A stretch of 64,000 nucleotides of DNA from Vanrija pseudolonga (taxonomy: Eukaryota; Basidiomycota; Tremellomycetes; Trichosporonales; Trichosporonaceae). Location: the NCBI RefSeq assembly GCF_020906515.1, contig NC_085853.1:2046001-2110000 (forward strand), read 5' to 3'. The notes under the pieces were generated by a model. The model searched no databases and was not told where the DNA came from. It worked only from the letters and a program-made list of their open reading frames with translations. Made by a program: the position numbers and the translations under genes. This document shows, piece after piece, positions 11,375 to 19,660 of this stretch. How positions within the stretch are numbered: position 1 is the stretch's first letter; every line of letters begins with the position of its first letter.

Positions 11375-11941
11375 ATGCGCTTCGCCCTCGTCACGCTCCT
11401 TTTCGCTGCCCTCGCTGCCGCTGCGCCGGTCGCCGACGCCAACGCCCAGCCCGAGGCTGAGGCCGCTGTTGAGGTCGTCGAGCTCGACGCTCGCGCCCTC
11501 AGCGCCGACGAGCAGTCGATCCTGAACCTGCACAACAACTTTCGGCGGCAGTACGGCGCCAACGCGCTGAGCTGGGACGCCAACCTGGCCGCGTTCGCGC
11601 GCTCGTACGCGTCCAAGTGCCAGTTCAAGCACTCTGGCACTAAGGGCCAGGGCGAGAACCTCGCTGCGGGCGGCGGCGCCGGCTGGGACATGCCCAAGCT
11701 CTTCAAGATGTGGTCCGACGAGGCGAGCAAGTACAACTACAACAACCCCGTCTTCACGTCCGCCGCAGGCCACTTCACCCAGGTCGTGTGGAAGGGCACC
11801 ACCAAGCTCGGCTGTGCCGTCGTCGACTGCGCAGACGGCACAATCTTCCAGGGATTCAAGTCGCGTTATCTCGTCTGCGAGTACACCGCCCCGGGCAACT
11901 ACGCCGGCCAGTTCACGCAGAACGTCGGCCGCAAGCAGTAG
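11375..11941 (+). CDS. Secreted CAP (SCP/PR-1) protein, short form
   Basis: Secreted CAP protein of 188 residues with no intron and no stalk. Residues 1-17 are a signal peptide (MRFALVTLLFAALAAAAP). A short acidic propeptide follows (rich in Glu and Ala, to about residue 45), and the rest is the CAP domain. The tetrad is visible as His in QFKHSG, Glu in GENLAAGGG, Glu in DEASKYNYNNP and His in GHFTQVVW. Cysteines in LGCAVVDC and LVCEY match the other two. The start is fixed by the signal peptide and by the TATA motif 72 bp upstream. It is the closest of the three to the minimal fungal Pry form. It shares the NxNNP and QNVGRK blocks with its neighbours, so these are paralogues. Confidence 0.94.
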   Translation: MRFALVTLLFAALAAAAPVADANAQPEAEAAVEVVELDARALSADEQSILNLHNNFRRQYGANALSWDANLAAFARSYASKCQFKHSGTKGQGENLAAGGGAGWDMPKLFKMWSDEASKYNYNNPVFTSAAGHFTQVVWKGTTKLGCAVVDCADGTIFQGFKSRYLVCEYTAPGNYAGQFTQNVGRKQ

Positions 11942-12014
11942 TAGTCAATCATAAACCGTTAGAAATAATGCATGCGCGCCGCGCGGTCGGTCGTGACGGG
12001 GCACTGGCACTGCC

Positions 12015-12036
12015 AGAGAGAGAGAGAGAGAGAGAG
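12015..12036. repeat. (AG)11 microsatellite
   Basis: A perfect dinucleotide run in the 3' flank of the second CAP gene, in the 192 bp between two convergent CAP genes. Confidence 0.9.
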
Positions 12037-12133
12037 AAAACGAAAAATATCAAGTGCTAAGGGGGTCGAAGGGAGAGCTTGAGGGCTTGGGCCGGGCGGT
12101 GCGTCCTGGCTGATCTGCTACGCCACACGCCGT

Positions 12134-13306
12134 CTACTGCTTGTGGCCAACGTTCTCGGCATACTGGCCCTCAATGTTGCCCTGCGGGGCATACTCGCAC
12201 ACGAGGAAGTTCCAGTCGCCGTCGTACGAGCCGTTGAAGACCTCCGGGTTGGGTGCGCATTGGTGGATGGCACAGCCGATCGAAGTCGTGGCCTTCCAGA
12301 CAACTTGGGTGAAGTGCGCCGCGGGCTTGGTGTACACGGGGTTGTTGTAGTCCCAGCTGCTGGCCTCGCCGCTCCAGATGTCGAACATGCCCGACACGGC
12401 GTACCCCACGCCTGCAGCTGCATAGTTCTCGCCGAAGCCTGGCGTGTTCGAGTGCGTGAAGAAGTCGCACTTGGCCGCCACGGTCGCGGCGACGCCGGCA
12501 GCGTCGTCGCTCCACGTGAGCGGCGTCGCGCCGTACTGCGCGCGGAAGTCGTTGTGGAGCTGCAGGAACTGGTGCGCGTCCGGAGCCGCGGCGCTCGGCT
12601 GGGGGGCCTCGGGCGACGTGGTGGCGGCGGCTGTCGTTGTGGCGGCGGCGCTCGAGGTAGTGGTGGTTGACGAGGGCTCGGCCCTCGAGGTAGTCGACGA
12701 GGGCTCAGCGCTCGACGAGGTGGTCGACGAGGGGGCCTCGCTCGAAGAGGAGGAAGAGGGGGCCTCGCTGGACGAGGACGACGGAGCCTCGCTCGAGCTC
12801 GAAGCCGAAGACGACGGCGCCTCGCTCGACGACGAAGCCTCGGAGCTCGAAGCCGACGACGACGAGCCAGTGGGCTCGGCCGTGCCCGACGTGGTCGACG
12901 GCGCGGCGGTTGCCTCGACAGAGGGCGACGACGAGACGCTAGTGGTGGCCTGCTCCTCGGCCGAGGTCGAGGAGGTCGTGGCAGCCGCGCCCGAGCCCGA
13001 GCTGGAGCTGCTGCTGGGGGGAGTCACGGCAGTGCCCGAGCCCGAGGTCGTCGAGGCCTCTGTCGGCGCGGCAGTGGTGGGGGGCACGGCGGTGGTCGTG
13101 GGCGCGGCCGTCGTCGTAGGCGCGGCGGACGACGACGACGACTTGGGCTTGCACTTTTTCTTGTGGCGGCGGGCGTTGTTGTGGGCCGCGTCGGGGGCGA
13201 CGCGGCGCGCCTCGAGGGCCACGCCGTGCTGGTGCGCCGGGGCGGCGGCGGAGGCGGTCGCGCCGACTGCGATCACGAGGGCGAGGAGGGCGGAGATGCG
13301 GGCCAT
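12134..13306 (-). CDS. Secreted CAP (SCP/PR-1) protein with Ser/Thr-rich stalk
   Basis: Secreted CAP protein of 390 residues with no intron. A signal peptide (residues 1-20) is followed by a His/Arg/Lys-rich segment with KCKPK (Cys52). Next is a stalk of about 195 residues made mostly of Ser, Thr, Ala and Glu with repeated EAPSSSSS-like units, a probable mucin-type O-glycosylated region. The CAP domain starts near residue 253 and ends QYAENVGHKQ. Tetrad residues are seen in FFTHSN, GENYAAAG, GEASSWDYNNP and AHFTQVVW. It has an extra insertion (NPEVFNGSYDGD) before the last Cys that the first CAP lacks. The stalk composition differs from the Ala/Pro stalk of the first CAP, but the single Cys in a basic patch is shared. 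Convergent with the second CAP. Confidence 0.93.
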   Translation of the reverse strand: MARISALLALVIAVGATASAAAPAHQHGVALEARRVAPDAAHNNARRHKKKCKPKSSSSSAAPTTTAAPTTTAVPPTTAAPTEASTTSGSGTAVTPPSSSSSSGSGAAATTSSTSAEEQATTSVSSSPSVEATAAPSTTSGTAEPTGSSSSASSSEASSSSEAPSSSASSSSEAPSSSSSEAPSSSSSSEAPSSTTSSSAEPSSTTSRAEPSSTTTTSSAAATTTAAATTSPEAPQPSAAAPDAHQFLQLHNDFRAQYGATPLTWSDDAAGVAATVAAKCDFFTHSNTPGFGENYAAAGVGYAVSGMFDIWSGEASSWDYNNPVYTKPAAHFTQVVWKATTSIGCAIHQCAPNPEVFNGSYDGDWNFLVCEYAPQGNIEGQYAENVGHKQ

Positions 13307-14756
13307 GGTGTAACGAGCGTGGGTGGGTGTAACGAGTGTCGGGGGGCTGCGTCGAGCAGCGAGCGATAGAAGGGTTTGATGGGCGAGAAGGGATGAGTGA
13401 TGGCGACGACGTGAACGACCAACCAACGCTGTTGGCTGCTTATGCTGTGGGTGCAAACACGCAAAGAAGCTCTGCTACCTCGTGCTGCTGCAGGATTGTG
13501 GGATTCTGCCTACCCGTTTGCTGTGCCTCGAGGAGAGGATGCTGCGAGCTGCAAGGACGAGTAGAGTTGCAGACAACAAGAGCAAGTGAGAGGGGAGGAG
13601 GTCCCAGTATGAAGGTACGGGCGGGCAGGAGAGGGCACGAGACCGTCGTTCCCGCGCCAAGCAGGAGGTGGTGGTGGTGGTTGTCACTGTCTCTCTGCCT
13701 TTGCTCTCTCGCCGTCCAAGCTGCTGTCGTCGGTCGCCACTTGTCCTCGTCGCAGCTGTGGTCAAAAGTGGAGCATGGAGCATGCACCATGACCGGCGCA
13801 GCACCAGTAGCCCAAGGAACTCCTCGCCGGCGGCACGCCTCCCCGAGTAAACAATCGAAACCCGCAAACCCTCGACGATGAAACGCAGCCCACCCCGGTC
13901 AACCTGGTGCCTTGGCAAACCTGAGCCCGACGCGTCCGACGGGCGTCGAGAGCCCAACCCACCTGCACACCCAGCACCCTCCACTGCCCAGCAGCGCGCA
14001 CAAACCTCCCCGCACATTGCGCGTGCGTGCAGCGCGCCGTTGGCACACGATGGGCGAGGCGCGCTGGTGACGCGGCGCAAAGGTTGGGCAGGGATCGTAG
14101 GCAGGGTAGGATCGGCGTCGTCATGCTGCATGCAGGCAACAGGCAGGCAGCGGATAGCCAGGATGAGACGGCGACACCGCAAGGTTCACACCCCCACGAC
14201 GCGTCGTAGCCCACCCCGCCCACTGTTCCTGCTCACTCGGACGCAACTTGTTGCTCCCTGCCGCGCGCGGAGAGCAGTCGCGATCGGACCTGGGATCGCG
14301 GAGGAGGGGTTATACACGCGGCTGAAAGCAGGCGCGTGTGGGGTGTAGTGAGGCCTCGACGTCATGCATGGGGCACTGGTGAGCTGGAGTGAGAGGGGAA
14401 CGCGGCTGGTATGGCGTCAACCTCTGCAACGCCGACGGCTGTGCCATGGCCCACCCCGCGTGCAGCGCGCACCTCACATCGACAATCCCACGCGTGACCC
14501 CTTTGCGGTGCGCTGGTGAGACACGGAGCGGCGTAATGGTGCAGCAAGGACGAGGCAGCCCCTCCCCCTTGAACTGTGGCACACCCTGTGTCGAAGACGC
14601 GACGCAGATGCCACCGGAGCGTGGCTCCGCCAACGACCCCGTTTCATTGGCATCCCTCACCCCCTGCAGCGTCTGCGTGACCGGCCCACGCACCCACGCG
14701 CTCCCACCATGCCCCATTCCGCGACATCCTCATGCATACTCCCACCTAGCTCCACG
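13307..14756. other. 1.45 kb without a recognisable gene
   Basis: Lies upstream of the third CAP gene and downstream of the permease. I see no coding signal on either strand and no repeat worth naming. It completes the gene-poor island around the CAP cluster. Confidence 0.5.
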
Positions 14757-16756
14757 CTAGCAAGTGTACCGAAAGTGCCGATTCTGGGGACGTACGTGTC
14801 AGCGTTGCCCTCGCGCCAGTGCGCCACGCGCGTCCCACCTCGATATCGGTCATGTCCGTCTCGCCCGCGACGCGGCTCTCGTGCTCGCGCTGCTCTGCCC
14901 CCAGGCCGCTCGCGACGAACGCGGCCTCGCGGCGCCGGTTGACGACGACGTAGTAGCGCCACCAGGCGAGCAGGACGAGCAGGTTTGCCGCCATGCACGC
15001 CGACACGGCGGTCAGGCCCTTGATGTAGCGCGGCGCGTCGGAGGCTGCGGCCGTCAGTGTGGCCCACCCAGCTCGACTGCACCACGACCCACGCAGCATG
15101 ATCTGTGACCCGATAACGTTGCCCGCGGAATAGGCCATGATCATGCACGCGGCGTTGAACGTCTTCTTTGTACGTCCGGCAATGTTGGCCGACATGAGCG
15201 GCCAGATGATGAACATGGGCGTATTGAACGCTGCCACCATGACGAAGACTACGTAGCGCGACGTGTTGGACGTCGGGCTGAGGCCGACAAACAGGAACAC
15301 AAACACCCCGATGACTTGGTTCGCGATGCACACGGGGAAGCGGAGACGCGGATAGTAGTGCACCACGGCGGCCGAGGCCACGATGTCAAGCGAGCTGAAG
15401 GTGTACAGTGGGAACTGGAACAGGACTTGTTGGAGGTTGTCTGGGGGAGGCGGAGGTCAGTGGCCTCTCGCTCGCACAAGAAGGCAGACGACGCACCGAA
15501 CCCAAAGCCCGTCAGCAGCACCGTGATGAATGACACCACAGCGCCATTCGGTACCGTGAAGAGGATGTTGGCCACCAGGCCCATATAGAACGTCGGGTCG
15601 CGGAAACACTCGCGCACCTGGGCCCAGCGCCACGGGTGCTGCTCGCCGCCGCCAGTGGCGTTGGACACGACACGCGCCTTGGCGATGCGTTTCTCGCGCC
15701 TGCTCAGCCACCAGACCTCGTCCGGTGTGCCGAGCACGAGCAGGCTCACGAGGCCCATGAACAGCGTCACGCCGCCGATGAACAGGTTGATCGCTTTCCA
15801 GCCCGACAGGCCGCCGCGCTCCTGCTGTCGCTTGGCGAGGGCGTAGTTGCCGATACCGAACACGATCGCCATGGTGGTGTCTGGGGTTAGCGGGGCAGTG
15901 TGGCAGTGGCAGCGAGGCAGGCAGTGACGGTACGCACTCATCTGGTAGTACAGTCCCTGGCGCAGCGTCTGCTCGCCCCGCAAGAACCACGACGACGTGA
16001 GGATTGCGAAGCCTGGGATCGTGGCCGCGATGAAGCATCCGAGCAGGGAGCGTACGACGGCGAGCCCGGCATACGAGGTGCACGCGGCGCTGGGGTAGGG
16101 GTCAGAAAAGACGCAAGCACAACCCACCAGAGCATGATGAGCGCGCCCCACGCCATGATGAAGACTGATAGCGCGCGCCCGATGGGGAAGCGCTGCATGA
16201 GGTATCCGATGGGCATTTGCGCCACGCCGAGCGCGACGTCTGGGCCGGGTCAGTGGCCGCCGGGGTGCGAAGGGAGGAAGTAGCGCACAGTAAAACGTCT
16301 GGAGGTTGCCATACTCATTGCCTTTGAGCCTCGTGTCCTCTGCCAGGCCGAAAGGTACGCCCTGGGAGAGAACCGACTCGCCGGCGTAGTAGATGCCGTA
16401 CACTGGGATGAGTTGGTGCGTGCGTGGGGAGACCTACTGATCATGAGCACGGGCTGGGTGCTGTAAGCGTGGTCTACGACTGGCGGCTTACCATAATAAC
16501 GCTGGTCGTCAGCACTGCCCATATGGGCCAACTCACAGATCAACTTTGCGCCGGAGCCGCTTAAAGTCGTCGTCACTGGGGTCAGTTCTGTCATGGCACG
16601 TACCCACGTAAACTCCTGCGACGACACAATGGCCTCCTCCGCCGCGTCGAGGGCCTCAGCGTCAACAGACTTGACGAGAACGCTCGAGGTGTGCTTCGAG
16701 TTATCGACTAGGTCGATCTTGGGTGTCGGGAGGGGGCTGTTGTCGTCTGCGGCCAT
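14757..16756 (-). CDS. Allantoate permease-family MFS transporter, 11 exons
   Basis: Major facilitator of the anion:cation symporter (ACS, Dal5/Tna1-like) family, a plasma-membrane carrier for small organic anions such as allantoate, nicotinate or other carboxylates. Minus-strand exons are 16756-16608, 16575-16537, 16501-16492, 16453-16438, 16402-16289, 16239-16128, 16089-15938, 15880-15497, 15440-15093, 15044-14839 and 14783-14757, giving 518 residues. Family landmarks are KRLRRKVDLVIMP before the first membrane segment, about 12 hydrophobic segments, TSSWFLRGEQTLRQGLYY, and a tail ending with ENRHFRYTC, close to the usual Dal5-family end. Exons 3 and 4 are only 10 and 16 nt, and the shortest intron is 32 nt. 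An earlier in-phase ATG at 16795 is possible. Substrate not determinable. Confidence 0.9.
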
Positions 16757-17493
16757 TGTGCTGCGATCGTTGGGAGATTGGTCGGTGCCCCTCACCCACG
16801 CGCCACTTATCTACCCCGCGTCGCGATAACACCTCTTCATAGCCGACGCAAGGATCTTTCAATCAGCGCGGGGCGGTTTAACCGCCGATAGATCTCGTAT
16901 CCTCGTGATCAAAGTGCTTATCATAGCCGGGCGAGGTTCCCCCGAGCAGGAGCAGGCGAGGGGAGGGCGACACTGCACCATCAGCGGCCGAACCAAGACG
17001 CATTCATTTCATACCCCACCCCCGGCCCCGCAAGCCCCGCACGGAACATGGTCGGGGTGTGGAGTTACGGTGCGGCCAGCCAAAGCGGTGCGCAGCACAT
17101 GGCGTGGGGAAGCGACGGCCGAAGGGAGCCGAGGGGTGGCCAAGTGCCACTCTGCCACTGCTGCACTGCCACTGCGCCGAGATATGCGCCGGTCGTTGCC
17201 GGTTTAGACTCCGCCGGGTCGGATAAACCTTGCCGGGTGGTGAACTCAACACCGTTGTGTGCTCTGCATGCAAGGGTGGACAGCGCAGCGGCATGCATGG
17301 TGTGAGGTGTTGCTGGTGTGCGACTCGATGCACTCGATGCGTCGGGTACGAGGAGAGCGAAGAAGGAGAGAAGGAGGACAAGGGGGATGCCATCGGCGTT
17401 GGCCGGGTCGGTATATCTTATCAGCCCCGCGAGTCAGCGTCATTTACCCACCCCTCACCTCTTCCCCCACACTTTGACTCCTCCCACACCACC
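16757..17493. promoter_or_regulatory. Shared divergent promoter with GATA-factor motifs
   Basis: These 737 bp separate the divergent permease and FAD-oxidase genes. The GATAAG core occurs on the minus strand at 16917-16922 and at 17417-17422 (the latter as CTGATAAG). GATAA occurs on the plus strand at 17222-17226. TATAT at 17412-17416 is a plausible TATA for the oxidase, 78 bp before its ATG. GATAAG is the binding core of fungal nitrogen regulators (AreA/Gat1/Nil1 type), so nitrogen control of both genes is an inference. Confidence 0.5.
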
Positions 17494-19267
17494 ATGCCCT
17501 TCTGGCCACAGCCGTACGAGTCGACCACATCACACTGGCAGCAGACTGTGAGCTGATACAAGACCGACCGTACAGCTGACGTCAGAACCGCGGCCCCACC
17601 TCGCTGTGGAACCATGGCCACGATGCCCCGCTGCCCAAGGAAGCAGACTACGTGATTGTCGGTGCTGGGGTGACGGGTGAGCTACAACAATGAGTGGGAC
17701 GCCAGCTCACGACAGGCGTGTCACTCGCATATCACCTCACGCGGCCTGGCGCCGCTGGCGAGGGGAAGAGCGTGGTCATCCTCGACGCGAAGGACGTGGG
17801 CTCGGGCGCGAGTAGGTGTAAAGGGGGGAAGGAGCGAAAGAGTGAGCTCACACCCCCAGGCGGCCGGAACGGCGGCCACGTCTCCCCCCGCTCGTTCATG
17901 TACCTCTCCGAGCTGTGGGCTCCGCTCGAGCACGGCGGCGGCGGGCTGAGCATGGAGCAGGCGGTGCAGGCGTGGTTCTTTGAGCTGGACAATCTCAACT
18001 ACATCGAGCGGCTGGTCAAGGCCGAGGGGCTCGATGTGGACTTTTGGCGCGGGGAGCGGTACGAGGGTGGGTGGGCAGCTGAGGTGAGGCTCTTGAGCTG
18101 ACACATACGCAGTGTTTACGTCACCGGAGAAGGCGGCCCACACGCGCAGGGCGTACGAGGAGTTCAAGGCCGCTATCGCCAAGACCCAGTACGCGGACCG
18201 TCACTTGCCTTGGACGGTGGTGGATGACCCGGCCAAGGCGAAGGAGGTGGGTTGAACTCGCATGTGCGCTCGGCTGACCCACCAGCTATCGCGCAACGAC
18301 CGTGCCCTCGCGCTCAATATCGGCCCCGCGGGCAGCTGGCACCCCCACCGCGGCGTCACTGCGCTGCTCCGCCTCGCGCTAGCGAGCAAGAGCAGCGAGT
18401 GCTCGTTCTTCTCCTGGTGCCCCGTGCAGTCGTTCACGCGGGACGGGGAGGGCTGGGCGCTGGATTGTGGGCCGCGCAGCGTCATTTGTGGCCGGGAGGT
18501 CATCCTCGCGACGAACGCGTACACGCGCCACTTGTTCCCCGACGACACGAGCGGGCTCAAGGACCAGTGGGTGGTGAACAACGGGACATCGTCACCACTG
18601 ACGCCGCAGCATCGTTCCGACGTTCGCGCAGGCCGGGCGCGTCGTCCCGCCTGCGTCGTACGCCGGCGCCTGTGCCCTCGACCACACTTACGCCGTCGAG
18701 CTCGGCCCATACCTCATCCAGACGCCGCATTCTGGGCTGGTTCTTGGGCCCTACATCGACGTGCTGGAGAAGCGCGGCATACATACCCGTGACCAGGTGT
18801 TCTACCAGGACGACGACTCGAAGGTGACCGAGGGTGTGCGGCAGTGTGAGTGCAGCTGATGTGCAGCTGATACAGCCTGGACTCAGATCACTCCCCAGGG
18901 CTCCAGTCGTACTGCAAGGACGACTTCACCGGCTGGGGCGACGAGGCGCAAGGCGAGGGCCTGGTGCACCACTGGAGCGGCATCCTTGCCATGTCGCTCG
19001 ACGCCCAGCCGCTCGTCGGCCCGGTGCCGGACCACCCCGGGCTGTGGCTCGCAGCAGGGTACAATGGTGCGTAGAGCGCCACAACAGGCAGGCAGGCAGC
19101 GCTGACTTACACCCCCAGGCCACGGCATGGCCATGATTGTCAACATGACGCGCTCGTTCGCGCGCCACCTCCAGACGGGGCAGTGGGACAGCTACATGCC
19201 CGCGCATTACGCCATCACGCCTGAGCGGCTCGCCCGTGCGCAGAAGCACGCCGACAAGCTCAAGTAG
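17494..19267 (+). CDS. FAD-dependent amine/amino-acid oxidase (DAO fold)
   Basis: FAD oxidoreductase of the D-amino-acid-oxidase superfamily, closest in style to fungal homologues of gamma-glutamylputrescine oxidase (PuuB). It probably oxidises an amine or amino acid. Exons are 17494-17547, 17586-17676, 17716-17811, 17860-18066, 18113-18246, 18286-18566, 18610-18845, 18887-19066 and 19119-19267, giving 475 residues; all eight introns are 38-52 nt. The Rossmann motif is DYVIVGAGVTGVSLAYHL near residue 36, followed by the flavin loop GSGASGRNGGHVSPR. The C-terminal GYNGHGMAM is the usual flavin-contacting end. No signal peptide and no SKL-type end, so cytosolic by default. It shares a promoter with the permease, suggesting uptake and catabolism of a nitrogen source. 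Confidence 0.9.
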
Positions 19268-19660
19268 AAGCAGGAACCATAGGAGATATGCATGGTTGTC
19301 ACTTTGTCGCGTCGCGTCGCCGCTGTTTTGCTTCGGCCCAAAGTGCCAAGTGACCGATTGCGGAGATTTGCCTCCGCTCGCTCATGTCGTCAGGCAGGGC
19401 GCTGGTCGAGGTGTGTTCTCATGTCGGCCGTTTACATCCTCGCGTCAACCAACAACAACAACAACAACAACAAACAACAACAAACAACAAATATATCCTT
19501 TGGGCCACACCGCTAGGGACACTGTGCGGCGCGTGACCCAACCGTACCGTGTCTGCGTCCTGTCTTCGACTCGCTAGACTTGTTCCAACACATCTCCCTC
19601 ACCGAGTTATGGTACGCGCCCTCCCCCGGCACAACGCTGACCCTAGCCCCACCGCGCCAA
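19268..19660. other. Intergenic with (CAA) microsatellite
   Basis: 393 bp without a gene. A CAA-rich run occupies 19448-19492, interrupted by two extra A residues. It is the 5' flank of the Cys-rich protein gene. Confidence 0.6.
19448..19492. repeat. (CAA)n microsatellite
   Basis: About 45 bp of near-perfect CAA units, about 170 bp before the start of the next gene. Confidence 0.85.

Noticed and set aside
14757-19267. A secondary-metabolite gene cluster
   Set aside because: There is a transporter and an oxidase, but no polyketide, peptide or terpene synthase and no regulator beside them; a nitrogen-uptake pair is simpler.
19580-19660. Extension of the Cys-rich protein upstream of its ATG
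   Set aside because: The upstream frame begins at TTG, and the first ATG at 19661 is in a good context.
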